From the NCBI GenBank assembly GCA_947311125.1, contig CAMZKI010000189.1:1-18983 (forward strand): DNA of 18,983 nt, in the 5' to 3' direction. This DNA is from an uncultured Chlorobiota bacterium (GTDB lineage: Bacteria > Bacteroidota > Bacteroidia > Bacteroidales > JAADGE01). Position 1 is the first letter of the stretch. Every line of letters starts with the position of its first letter. Made by a program: the position numbers and the translations under genes. The notes beneath the pieces are model-generated. The model was not told the origin of the DNA. It was given only the letters and a program-made list of their open reading frames with translations, and made no database searches. Positions 1 through 7,527 of the stretch are shown here, piece by piece.

Positions 1-630
1 GGTTGCGAACTTTCGATGCACTCAGACAAAGTTATCGCCCATGCCGAAACTTATATGGGGCTTGTTGAATTTGGTGTCGGTGTAATTCCCGGCGGCGGCG
101 GAACAAAAGAATTTGCTTTACGTCTGGGCGATGAATTGAAAGACGGAGACATTCGCACAAATCAATTTTTAAATCGATATCTTACAATCGGACAGGCAAA
201 AGTATCAACCTCGGCTTACGAAGCATTCGACTTAGGTTATTTGCGTGAAGGTATTGACGAAGTAATCGTAAGCTCGGTTGACCAGCTTTCTTATGCCAAA
301 AAAGTTGCATTGCAGATGGTTGAAAAAGGGTACTCACAGCCTGCTCCGCGAAATAACGTAAAAGTTCTCGGGAAAGAAGTTCACGGTCTTTGGCTTGTAG
401 GTGCTGATTCATTTACACAAGCAGGATATATGTCTGAACACGATAAATTGATAGCCGAAAAACTCGGATATGTAATCTCCGGAGGTGATATTTCGCAAGC
501 AATGACTGAAGTAACGGAAAAATACTTATTGGAACTTGAACGCAAGGCTTTTATTGAGCTTTGTATGCAAAAGAAAACACTTGAAAGAATGCAAAGTTTA
601 ATTACCAAAGGTAAAATACTCAGAAATTAA
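1..630 (+). CDS. 3-hydroxyacyl-CoA dehydrogenase / enoyl-CoA hydratase, C-terminal part (5' truncated)
   Basis: The reading frame is open from base 1, so the gene starts before the window and only about 209 C-terminal residues are visible. The visible part belongs to a crotonase (enoyl-CoA hydratase) fold. The segment EFGVGVIPGGGGTKE matches the crotonase region around the second catalytic Glu (EITLGTIPGAGGTQ in typical members). In Bacteroidota this domain is the C-terminal half of a roughly 800-residue bifunctional protein whose N-terminal half is an NAD-dependent 3-hydroxyacyl-CoA dehydrogenase. It hydrates trans-2-enoyl-CoA and oxidises the 3-hydroxyacyl-CoA in fatty-acid beta-oxidation. 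The next gene, 23 nt downstream on the same strand, is the thiolase that performs the next step, which supports the call. The dehydrogenase half is inferred from family architecture and not seen. A stand-alone hydratase is less likely because of the helical tail (about residues 130-209), typical of the fused form. Confidence 0.85.
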   Translation, partial: GCELSMHSDKVIAHAETYMGLVEFGVGVIPGGGGTKEFALRLGDELKDGDIRTNQFLNRYLTIGQAKVSTSAYEAFDLGYLREGIDEVIVSSVDQLSYAKKVALQMVEKGYSQPAPRNNVKVLGKEVHGLWLVGADSFTQAGYMSEHDKLIAEKLGYVISGGDISQAMTEVTEKYLLELERKAFIELCMQKKTLERMQSLITKGKILRN

Positions 631-653
631 CTAAACACTAAAGAACTAAAAAA

Positions 654-1823
654 ATGGAAGCATATATAGTAGGCGGATACAGGTCGGCAATAGGCAAAGC
701 TCCAAAAGGAAAATTCAGGTTTACAAGACCTGACGATATCGCTGTTGCCGTTATAAGACACCTTATGAACGATTTTCCGCAAATCGAAAAAAACAGAATA
801 GACGACATAGTTGTAGGTAATGCGTTTCCCGAAGCTGAAAGCGGCTTAAATATGGGAAGACTGCTCTCTCTGATGAGTTTGGACACAATTGAGGTTCCCG
901 GATCTACGGTAAACAGATATTGTGCATCCGGATTAGAAACTATCGCAATTGCAACAGCAAAAATACGTGCAGGATTAGCCGATATCATTATTGCCGGAGG
1001 AGCTGAAACGATGTCTCTCATAGCAATGGGCGGCTGGCGAAGTATTCCTAACCCTACCGTTGCTAAAACACATCCTGATTGGTGGCACGGAATGGGATTA
1101 ACTGCCGAAGCCGTTGTAAAAGAATATAATATCACTCGTGAAGAACAGGATGAGTTTGCTTTAAAATCACACGAAAAAGCTCTTAAAGCAATTTCAGAGG
1201 ATAAATTTAAAGGTCAAATTGCTCCCGTTGAAGTTGAGGAAACTTATTTTGAAGACGGTAAAGCTAAAAAAAGAAAGTATACCGTTGATACGGATGAAGG
1301 TCCCAGAAAGTCTACAATTGAAGGCTTGGCTCGCTTAAAACCCGTTTTTGCACAAAACGGAAGTGTAACAGCAGGTAACTCATCTCAAATGTCTGATGGA
1401 GCTGCATTTATGCTTGTTGTGTCAGAAAAAATACTGAAGCAGTATAACTTAACACCTATTGCACGACTTGTTGACTATCAGGTTGCAGGAGTAGAGCCTT
1501 ATAAAATGGGAATAGGTCCGGTTGCAGCAATTCCCAAAGTTCTTAAACATGCCGGTATGAACCTTAATGATATTGAACAGATAGAATTAAATGAAGCTTT
1601 TGCTTCTCAATCCGTAGCCGTAATGAAAGAACTGAACCTGAACCCTGAAATCGTAAATGTAAACGGAGGGGCAATTGCTCTCGGACATCCTTTAGGATGC
1701 ACGGGAACTAAACTTACGGTTCAGTTGCTTAATGAAATGAAACTCAGAAAGCAAAAATACGGAATGGTAACAATGTGTATAGGCACCGGACAAGGAGGTG
1801 CTGGAATATTTGAATTATTATAA
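654..1823 (+). CDS. fadA: Acetyl-CoA C-acyltransferase (3-ketoacyl-CoA thiolase)
   Basis: This 389-residue protein is a complete type-II thiolase that cleaves 3-ketoacyl-CoA with CoA to give acetyl-CoA and a shortened acyl-CoA. The catalytic triad is present: the nucleophile Cys90 in NRYCASG, His345 in GGAIALGHPLGCTG, and the second Cys375 in MCIGTGQGGAG. The segment DEGPRKSTIEGLARLKPVF and NGSVTAGNSSQMSDGAA are also standard thiolase blocks. Length is normal for the family (about 390). The ATG at 654 sits in an A-rich context without a Shine-Dalgarno sequence, as usual in this phylum. It lies 23 nt after the hydroxyacyl-CoA dehydrogenase and 89 nt before an acyl-CoA dehydrogenase, so the three encode a beta-oxidation cycle. 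A biosynthetic acetyl-CoA acetyltransferase role is possible, but the neighbours favour degradation. Confidence 0.93.
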   Translation: MEAYIVGGYRSAIGKAPKGKFRFTRPDDIAVAVIRHLMNDFPQIEKNRIDDIVVGNAFPEAESGLNMGRLLSLMSLDTIEVPGSTVNRYCASGLETIAIATAKIRAGLADIIIAGGAETMSLIAMGGWRSIPNPTVAKTHPDWWHGMGLTAEAVVKEYNITREEQDEFALKSHEKALKAISEDKFKGQIAPVEVEETYFEDGKAKKRKYTVDTDEGPRKSTIEGLARLKPVFAQNGSVTAGNSSQMSDGAAFMLVVSEKILKQYNLTPIARLVDYQVAGVEPYKMGIGPVAAIPKVLKHAGMNLNDIEQIELNEAFASQSVAVMKELNLNPEIVNVNGGAIALGHPLGCTGTKLTVQLLNEMKLRKQKYGMVTMCIGTGQGGAGIFELL

Positions 1824-1830
1824 AAACAAC

Positions 1831-1879
1831 TGTGTGTCTTGTGCATAAATTAAAAAACAAATAACACATAAAACACACA
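1831..1879. repeat. Imperfect inverted repeat between thiolase and acyl-CoA dehydrogenase genes
   Basis: The 89-nt gap contains TGTGTGTCTTGTG (1831-1843) and its imperfect inverse CACATAAAACACACA (1865-1879), separated by a 21-nt A/T-rich loop. The RNA would form a stem with a 7-bp GU/AC-rich base and a short upper stem after a small bulge. No T-run follows, so it is not a standard intrinsic terminator. It could be an RNA processing or stability element that separates expression of the downstream dehydrogenase, or a regulator site. Function is inference. Confidence 0.4.
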
Positions 1880-1912
1880 ACATGACATTATCCACTGCTA
1901 AAATTTTAAAAA

Positions 1913-3697
1913 ATGGAAAATAAAAAAACAATAAAAGGAGGCGAATTTTTAATAAAAGAAACATCATACGAAGATGTTTTTATTCCGGAAGAGTTTAATG
2001 AAGAGCAAAATATGATGGCTCAAACAACTTCCGATTTTGTTGAAACTCAAGTTTTGCCTAAAATAGATGATTTGGATAAACACGACAGAAATCTTCTTTC
2101 TAAACTTGTCAAAGATGCCGGAGAACTCGGACTTCTCGGAGTTTCGGTTCCGGAAGAATACGGAGGCTTCGGGCAAAATACTGTAACATCAATGCGGGTT
2201 GTTGAAGAAATAGGAAAATCTTTCTCGTATTCCGTAGCCTTTTCTGCTCATACAGGTATCGGAACATTGCCTATTTTATATTACGGAACGGAAGAGCAAA
2301 AGAAAAAATATTTGCCGAAACTTGCCTCAGGCGAATGGATAGGAGCCTATGCTCTGACAGAACCTGAAGCAGGGTCTGATGCTAATAGCGGAAAATCCAA
2401 AGCCGTATTAAGCGATGACGGAAAATACTATATTCTGAACGGTGTAAAAATGTGGATTACAAACGGCGGTATTGCCGATGTTCATATTGTTTATGCCAAA
2501 ATAGAAGATGATAAAAACTTATCCGCATTTATTGTTGAAGCCTCTTGGGAGGGTATTACAATAGGTGCCGAAGAAGAAAAAATGGGAATTAAAGGGTCTT
2601 CAACTGTGCAGATTTATTATAACAATGTAAAAGTTCCGGTCGAAAATCTTCTCGGAGAAAGAAATGACGGTTTTAAAATTGCTCTTAATATATTGAACCT
2701 CGGAAGATTAAAACTCGGAGTCGCAACAATAGGTGCAGCAAAAGGGATAATAAGCTATGCCGTTCAGTATGCTAACGAAAGAAAACAATTTAAAACTCCT
2801 ATTGCACAGTTCGGAGCAATAAAACATAAACTTGCGGAAATGGCAATAAGAACATTTGCCGGAGAATCTCTCGGATACAGAGTCAGTCAAAATATTGACG
2901 ATGCAATTGAGGGCTATATTGCCGAAGGTATGGACAAAGGAAAAGCTGCTCTTGAAGGTTTAAGGCAATTTGCTATTGAGGCTTCCATAGCAAAAGTTTT
3001 GGACTCTGAAATTTTAGACTATATAGTTGATGAGGGTGTTCAAATATACGGAGGTATGGGATATTCGGCAGAAACTCCCGTTGAGCGTGCTTACAGAGAT
3101 TCCCGCATTAATCGAATCTTTGAAGGAACGAATGAGATTAACAGGATGGTTATGGTAGGCGAACTCCTCAAACGCGCTTTTAAAGGAGAACTTGATGTTT
3201 TGGGACCGGCAAAAGCCGTTGGTGAAGAGTTGATGGGAATACCTGATTTCGGAGATACCACTCAGGACTATTTTGAGCTTAAAAAGAAAGCTGTCAAAAA
3301 TTTCAAAAAAGCAATTTTAATGGTTGCAGGCGCTGCGGCTCAAAAATATCAGGATAAGTTGCAAGACGAACAAGAACTTCTTTTTGCTGCCGCCGATATG
3401 CTTATGTTGACTTATGCTGCAGAATCTTTTATGCTTAGAGTAGAAAAGCTCGAACATATGAAAGGAGCAGATAAAATAGAACTGCAAAAATTAATGCTTG
3501 ACGTATATATTTATGATGCAGCAGCCGCAATAAAAAAATTCGGTGATGATGCAATTAATTCCTTTGCAGAAGGAAACGAAAAAATGGGAATGTTAACGGG
3601 AATGAAACGCTTTACAAAAGTTGACGGTGTAAACGTAATTGCGGCAAGAAGAAAAATTGCCGATAAAATTATTGAAGAAAATAAATACCCGTTTTAA
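1913..3697 (+). CDS. Acyl-CoA dehydrogenase, long form with C-terminal extension
   Basis: This 594-residue flavoenzyme oxidises acyl-CoA to trans-2-enoyl-CoA, the first step of beta-oxidation, passing electrons to electron-transfer flavoprotein. The N-terminal helical domain contains LGLLGVSVPEEYGG. The middle beta domain has the signature GAYALTEPEAGSDANS and MWITNGGIADV. The C-terminal helical domain has ERKQFKTPIAQFGAI and IYGGMGYSAETPVERAYRDSRI. The catalytic base is Glu404 in RIFEGTNEINR. About 185 further residues follow, as in VLCAD/ACAD9-like enzymes, compared with about 380 for short forms. ATG 1913 lies in an A-rich leader. The preceding thiolase and hydratase genes provide the rest of the cycle, and the terminator just downstream ends the unit. 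Chain-length preference cannot be read from the sequence; long-chain substrates are inferred from the C-terminal extension. Confidence 0.92.
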   Translation: MENKKTIKGGEFLIKETSYEDVFIPEEFNEEQNMMAQTTSDFVETQVLPKIDDLDKHDRNLLSKLVKDAGELGLLGVSVPEEYGGFGQNTVTSMRVVEEIGKSFSYSVAFSAHTGIGTLPILYYGTEEQKKKYLPKLASGEWIGAYALTEPEAGSDANSGKSKAVLSDDGKYYILNGVKMWITNGGIADVHIVYAKIEDDKNLSAFIVEASWEGITIGAEEEKMGIKGSSTVQIYYNNVKVPVENLLGERNDGFKIALNILNLGRLKLGVATIGAAKGIISYAVQYANERKQFKTPIAQFGAIKHKLAEMAIRTFAGESLGYRVSQNIDDAIEGYIAEGMDKGKAALEGLRQFAIEASIAKVLDSEILDYIVDEGVQIYGGMGYSAETPVERAYRDSRINRIFEGTNEINRMVMVGELLKRAFKGELDVLGPAKAVGEELMGIPDFGDTTQDYFELKKKAVKNFKKAILMVAGAAAQKYQDKLQDEQELLFAAADMLMLTYAAESFMLRVEKLEHMKGADKIELQKLMLDVYIYDAAAAIKKFGDDAINSFAEGNEKMGMLTGMKRFTKVDGVNVIAARRKIADKIIEENKYPF

Positions 3698-3727
3698 ATT
3701 ACCGAAAATTTTAAATGTCAATGCAGA

Positions 3728-3760
3728 CCTTGAGGGTTTTTAAAACTCTCAGGGTTTTTT
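3728..3760 (+). terminator. Rho-independent terminator after the beta-oxidation cluster
   Basis: CCTTGAGGGTTTT (3728-3740) pairs with AAAACTCTCAGGG (3742-3754) in a stem of up to 13 bp including two G-U wobbles. A run of six T follows (3755-3760). It begins 30 nt after the dehydrogenase stop codon. This is a canonical intrinsic terminator. Confidence 0.88.
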
Positions 3761-3811
3761 GTTATCAGCAAAATTCTTTATAAAATTAATTCGGGGAATA
3801 AAAAAATCCGC

Positions 3812-3896
3812 TATTTTTACGCAAATATTCCCACAGAGTCTGTTTATATCCGGACGCCTTCATCGGGTGTAAAGAGGGTATAACAAACTCTTTTTT
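3812..3896 (+). promoter_or_regulatory. Possible promoter and structured leader of the acyltransferase gene
   Basis: The 179 bases between the terminator and the next gene hold no ORF of note. TATTTTTACG (3812-3821) resembles the Bacteroidota -7 element TAnnTTTG with one mismatch. A -33 TTG is not evident. Further down, ACGCC/GGTGT can form a small hairpin (about 3854-3870). AAAGAG (3871-3876) pairs with CTCTTT (3888-3893), followed by more T. The second hairpin is short and only terminator-like. Weak support, no known riboswitch recognised. Confidence 0.25.
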
Positions 3897-3939
3897 AAAT
3901 ACAGTTTTTTATTACGATAACAGTATTACTGAGACTTTT

Positions 3940-4785
3940 ATGGAACATAATAAAACCCCCTTAATAGACATACATAATGTTTTCAGGAAGAAAAATCCTA
4001 AAGTTTACAAGCGTCTTCCGAAATTTGTCCTGAATTACGTTAAGAAAGTCATACGTCAGGACGAACTTAATCAATTTATTAAACTAAATAATGAGTATTA
4101 CGGAATTGAATTTCTGAGAAGAGCATTTGAATATTTTAATGTTCGTGCAGAAACAGAAGGTTTGGAAAACTTTCCCGAAACAAGCAGAATTATTATAGCG
4201 GCAAACCATCCTGCCGGCAGTTTTGACGGGTTGCTTATAATAGATACTTGTTATAAACAATACGGGAAAGCCAAGGCTTTAGTGAATGACCTGTTATTGA
4301 ATATAAGAAACCTGAATGATTTTTTTATGGGTGTAAATAAATACGGCAAAACAGGAAAAGAGCATTTGGCAGAAATTAAAAATATTTTTGAATCTGATGA
4401 CCCGGTTATTTTTTTTCCTGCCGGAATGGTTTCTCGCAGACATAAAGGAATTATAAGAGATCTTGAATGGAAAAAAGCCTTTATAACTCAAGCTGTTAAG
4501 CATAAAAGAGACATTGTTCCCGTTTATATTTCAGGAAAACTAAGTAATAAATTTTACACCGTTGCACGTATCAGAAAAATGTTCGGAATAAAACCCAATT
4601 TGGAACTGTTCCTGTTGCCGCAGGAACTTACTAAACAACGAAATACTGTTTATCGGATAAAAATAGGCAAACCGATTTCTTACACGGTTTTTAATTCTGA
4701 TTTTGAGGAAAAGGAGTGGGCACAAAAAATTAAAGACCACGTGTATAAAATTTCCGAAAATATAAATTCGGAATTTCATCCGTAA
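3940..4785 (+). CDS. PlsC-like 1-acyl-glycerol/O-acyltransferase (GlsA-like)
   Basis: This 281-residue protein resembles lysophospholipid acyltransferases of the PlsC/hemolysin-OlsA type. The catalytic block I is NHPAGSFDG (His90, Asp96), the spacing seen in the NHPxGxxDG subgroup. Block III is FPAGMVSRR (about 159-167), equivalent to FPEGTRS of PlsC. The enzyme would O-acylate the hydroxyl of a lyso-lipid at the inner face of the cytoplasmic membrane. The following gene encodes a GNAT-type N-acyltransferase. In Bacteroides thetaiotaomicron such a pair (glsB and glsA) makes glycine lipids, with the O-acyltransferase performing the second acylation. That assignment is inference from family and neighbour; a plain phospholipid acyltransferase is the main alternative. 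ATG 3940 is the only good start. An 81-nt gap with its own promoter-like element precedes the partner gene. Confidence 0.75.
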   Translation: MEHNKTPLIDIHNVFRKKNPKVYKRLPKFVLNYVKKVIRQDELNQFIKLNNEYYGIEFLRRAFEYFNVRAETEGLENFPETSRIIIAANHPAGSFDGLLIIDTCYKQYGKAKALVNDLLLNIRNLNDFFMGVNKYGKTGKEHLAEIKNIFESDDPVIFFPAGMVSRRHKGIIRDLEWKKAFITQAVKHKRDIVPVYISGKLSNKFYTVARIRKMFGIKPNLELFLLPQELTKQRNTVYRIKIGKPISYTVFNSDFEEKEWAQKIKDHVYKISENINSEFHP

Positions 4786-4833
4786 AAAATACTTTTACGA
4801 ATAACAAAAATAATATATAAATATATTTTTATT

Positions 4834-4841
4834 TAACTTTG
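4834..4841 (+). promoter_or_regulatory. Bacteroidota -7 promoter element upstream of the N-acyltransferase
   Basis: TAACTTTG matches TAnnTTTG exactly and lies 25 nt before the ATG at 4867, leaving a short leader. No clear -33 TTTG is seen at the expected distance. It suggests the N-acyltransferase gene can be transcribed independently of the gene before it. Confidence 0.55.
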
Positions 4842-4866
4842 CATAATGAACACAGTTTAATGCAAT

Positions 4867-5784
4867 ATGAAAGATATTATACCTCCGGTAGATAAAGAAC
4901 TTTTATTATCAGAATTAACAGAAGATAAGTTTATGCGTTATACCAATTACGGTAATAATGCCATTTATGTTTGCACAGCACACGATTCGCCGAACTTGAT
5001 GAAAGAAATAGGAAGACTCCGTGAAATAACTTTCAGAAATGCCGGCGGAGGAACAGGAAAAGAAGCAGATATAGACCAATACGATACAGCGAAAATTCCT
5101 TATCGGCAATTAATTGTATGGAATAAAGAGGAACAGGAAATATTAGGCGGCTACCGATTTATAAACCTCAATAAAATTCCGACCGAGCATCATTCGGGAC
5201 TAAAATTGGCAACGCAGGGACTGTTAAAATTTTCAGATAAGTTCATAAAAGAATATCTGCCTTATACCATAGAGCTGGGTCGTTCATTTGTTCGCCCGGA
5301 AATGCAGTCGAAAAATGCAGGAAGAAAAACATTATTTGCACTTGATAATTTGTGGGACGGACTGGGTGCTTTAGTAAAATACAATCCTAACGTAAAATAT
5401 TTTTTCGGAAAAGTTACGATGTACACTCATTTTGATAAATTTTCCAGAGATTTGATACTGTTTTTTATGAATTATCATTTTAAAGATGAAGAACGTTTGG
5501 TATATCCCATTAATCCTTTAGGCTACCATCACCCTGAAGAAGAACTAGCTAAATATTTTGAAGGACACGACTTTGATGAGAATAAAAAAATATTGTCTAA
5601 AGAAGTTCGGGCAAGAGGCGAAAATATCCCGCCTTTAATTAATTCTTATATGAGTTTATCCGGAACAATGAAATGTTTCGGAACTTCAATTAATACACAC
5701 TTTGGCAATGTAGAAGAAACAGGTATTTTGGTTACGGTTGACGATATATACGAAAGTAAAAAGAAGAGGCATTTAGAGTTTTAA
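4867..5784 (+). CDS. GNAT-family N-acyltransferase (GlsB/OlsB-like)
   Basis: This 305-residue protein belongs to the OlsB-like acyl-ACP-dependent N-acyltransferases (hemolysin/Acetyltransf_5 type). Visible conserved blocks are LREITFRNAGGGTGKEADIDQYD (about residues 50-72), the core YTIELGRSFVRPEMQ (ELGRSF at 136-141), and LDNLWDGLGAL followed by YFFGKVTMY. Family members transfer a 3-hydroxy fatty acid from acyl carrier protein to an amino group (ornithine in OlsB; glycine in Bacteroides GlsB). The sequence is closest in my memory to the Bacteroides GlsB type, and the O-acyltransferase immediately upstream would complete glycine lipid or serine-dipeptide lipid synthesis. The order here is O-acyltransferase first. 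Amino-acid specificity cannot be read from the sequence. Confidence 0.78.
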   Translation: MKDIIPPVDKELLLSELTEDKFMRYTNYGNNAIYVCTAHDSPNLMKEIGRLREITFRNAGGGTGKEADIDQYDTAKIPYRQLIVWNKEEQEILGGYRFINLNKIPTEHHSGLKLATQGLLKFSDKFIKEYLPYTIELGRSFVRPEMQSKNAGRKTLFALDNLWDGLGALVKYNPNVKYFFGKVTMYTHFDKFSRDLILFFMNYHFKDEERLVYPINPLGYHHPEEELAKYFEGHDFDENKKILSKEVRARGENIPPLINSYMSLSGTMKCFGTSINTHFGNVEETGILVTVDDIYESKKKRHLEF

Positions 5785-5820
5785 TTAATAAGACTTCTTT
5801 CTTATAAAACAGTTAATAAT

Positions 5821-6369
5821 ATGAAAAAAACATTAATACTTTTTTTATCAATCTCTTTTTACCTGTTATCTTTTGCTCAGGAATATGATCCGTACACATA
5901 TCAAGACATTAAACAACCCGGAGGATTAAGTGAGAAAGTATTTTTCGGAGGAGGTTTCGGTTTGCAGTTCGGGACACTTACGGTTATAAAATTTACACCT
6001 GAAATAGGATACCGAATTAACGAAAAAACAGACGCCGGGGTAGGTTTGTATTATTCATATATTAAAAACAATAATTTTTACGGGTTCTCAGACCATATTT
6101 ACGGCGGAAAACTGTTTTCTCGGTTTTATGTTACGCCGAATATGTTCCTTACCGGAGAATATGAAATGTTGAATATTTCTGATTACGACATTTATACGGG
6201 GCAATATACGGGAGAAAGAGTTTTTATTCAAGGAATGCCTTTGGGTGTCGGCTGGTACCAAAAAGCCGGAGAACGCTTTGCAATTATTACTACATTACTG
6301 TATAATGTTTTGCAAGATGAAAAAACACCTTATTCAAACCCTGTTTTCAGAATAAGTTTTGTATATTAA
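5821..6369 (+). CDS. Secreted beta-rich protein, probable small outer-membrane barrel, function unknown
   Basis: This 182-residue protein starts with a clear Sec signal peptide: MKK, a hydrophobic stretch LILFLSISFYLLSF, and a likely cleavage after SFA before Gln20. The mature part is made of alternating aromatic/glycine-rich strands (FFGGGFGLQFG, TDAGVGLYYSY, KLFSRFYVTPNMFLTGEYEM) and ends in FRISFVY, an aromatic C-terminal strand typical of outer-membrane barrels. I recognise no enzyme domain. It lies 36 nt after the N-acyltransferase on the same strand and may be co-transcribed. The stop codon TAA (6367-6369) overlaps the stop of the convergent rnpA gene by four bases. An outer-membrane location is inferred. 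Confidence 0.7.
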   Translation: MKKTLILFLSISFYLLSFAQEYDPYTYQDIKQPGGLSEKVFFGGGFGLQFGTLTVIKFTPEIGYRINEKTDAGVGLYYSYIKNNNFYGFSDHIYGGKLFSRFYVTPNMFLTGEYEMLNISDYDIYTGQYTGERVFIQGMPLGVGWYQKAGERFAIITTLLYNVLQDEKTPYSNPVFRISFVY

Positions 6370-6758
6370 AGAAATTCCGGTCTTTTTTTATTTGTTTCAA
6401 TAAGTTTTTCCAATAAAAAAACAAGCTCTTCCCTTATCGTTTGATAAGGTAAAGGAGTATTATGTTTGTAAATTATCAAAACATTAAAATGTTGACCGAA
6501 TTTTGTTGAATAATTATGAAGAATGTTGTTATTTAAACGATAACTCTCCCTTATCCTCCTTTTTATTTTATTCCTGACAACAGCCGACTTAAACAACCTT
6601 TTAGGAACACTTACGGCAAACTTATTCTTTTCGGAATATGTATATCCTAAAGACAAGCTGTCCGAATAAAGAAATATCCCGTTTTTAAAAATTCGGGATA
6701 TTTCTTTTCTGCTTTTAAGACGTTCCTCTTTTGAAAATGATTTTTTTCCGGATGTCAT
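6366..6758 (-). CDS. rnpA: Ribonuclease P protein component
   Basis: This 130-residue basic protein is the protein subunit of RNase P, which binds the catalytic RNA and helps remove 5' leaders from pre-tRNA. The family signature is plain: the N-terminal FSKEERLKSRKEISRIFKNG, and the RNR motif AVVRNKIKRRIRESYR. Length fits the family. Its ATG overlaps the stop codon of hemD (ATGA, 6755-6758), implying translational coupling. In many bacteria rnpA sits next to rpmH at the origin. In Bacteroidota it commonly follows hemD, as here. The yidD gene that often follows is absent; instead a convergent gene overlaps by four bases. Confidence 0.93.
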   Translation of the reverse strand: MTSGKKSFSKEERLKSRKEISRIFKNGIFLYSDSLSLGYTYSEKNKFAVSVPKRLFKSAVVRNKIKRRIRESYRLNNNILHNYSTKFGQHFNVLIIYKHNTPLPYQTIREELVFLLEKLIETNKKRPEFL

Positions 6759-7498
6759 TTATTATTTTCTAATATAAACTTTTCAATTGCCATTGTCATA
6801 GAAGGATATTCCTTTGTCGGAGCATTTATATCGAGCCTGAGCCCTGCTTTTTTTACCGCAATAGCAGTAGATTTTCCCAGAGCAGCAATAATTCGTCCGT
6901 TTTGTTCAAAATCCGGGAAATTATCAAATAACGACTTTATTCCTATCGGACTGAAAAATACAATCACGTCATAGTGTATATCTGATAAATCCGACAAATC
7001 AGCACTCACTGTTTCATACATAACAGCTTTTGAAAAACTGAATCCGGCAGCTTTAAGTTTTTTGGAAATTGTAGGCTTATGAATTTTTGCAACAGGAAGA
7101 AGAAATTTTTCTTTCCTGTGTTTTGACATTATTTCGAGCAGCTCGTCAAAAGTTTTATGAGCAAAAAATATTTTTCGTTTTCTGTAAGTAATATATTTTT
7201 GAAGATAATAAGCAATAGATTCCGTTACACAAAAAAACTTCATTGTAATCGGAATCGTTAACCTCATATCTTCTGCAATTCTGAAATAATTATCAACAGC
7301 TGTTTTACTTGTCATAATTACTGCAGAATGCTCTAATATATTAACTTTTTGTTTTCTGAACTCTCTGATATCATAACCTTTTACTTCAATAAAAGGTCTG
7401 AAATCTACTTTAACACCGTATTTTCTTTCCAGGTCAAAATACGGAGATTTTTCATTTTGCGGTGCCGGTTGTGAAATTAAAATATTTTTTATTTTCAA
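6755..7498 (-). CDS. hemD: Uroporphyrinogen-III synthase
   Basis: This 247-residue protein would cyclise hydroxymethylbilane to uroporphyrinogen III in tetrapyrrole (heme, siroheme, cobalamin) synthesis. HemD proteins are poorly conserved. The recognisable parts are an N-terminal ISQPAPQNEKSPYFDLERKYG, VIMTSKTAVDNYFRI (typical (T/F)TSxxAV block), FCVTESIAYYLQ, and YDVIVFFSPIGIKSLFDNFPDF followed by GRIIAALGKSTAIAVKKAG, which matches the second half of the fold (SPSG...; aiG..Ta.a). The start appears to be TTG at 7498: the frame has a stop two codons upstream and no ATG or GTG for about 60 codons downstream. It lies 29 nt after DUF4271 and overlaps rnpA. No other heme gene is in the window. 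Confidence 0.82.
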   Translation of the reverse strand: MKIKNILISQPAPQNEKSPYFDLERKYGVKVDFRPFIEVKGYDIREFRKQKVNILEHSAVIMTSKTAVDNYFRIAEDMRLTIPITMKFFCVTESIAYYLQKYITYRKRKIFFAHKTFDELLEIMSKHRKEKFLLPVAKIHKPTISKKLKAAGFSFSKAVMYETVSADLSDLSDIHYDVIVFFSPIGIKSLFDNFPDFEQNGRIIAALGKSTAIAVKKAGLRLDINAPTKEYPSMTMAIEKFILENNK

Positions 7499-7527
7499 AA
7501 CTTAAGAATTTAATTTCTGTTTAGTAA

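Noticed and set aside
638..1135. A 165-codon minus-strand open frame opposite the thiolase gene.
   Set aside because: It lies completely antisense to a clear thiolase with all catalytic residues, and its translation resembles no family; it is a shadow of the coding strand.
3868..3896. A terminator or riboswitch in the leader of the PlsC-like gene.
   Set aside because: The hairpin has only six A/T-rich pairs and no conserved aptamer is recognisable; listed only as a weak structured leader.
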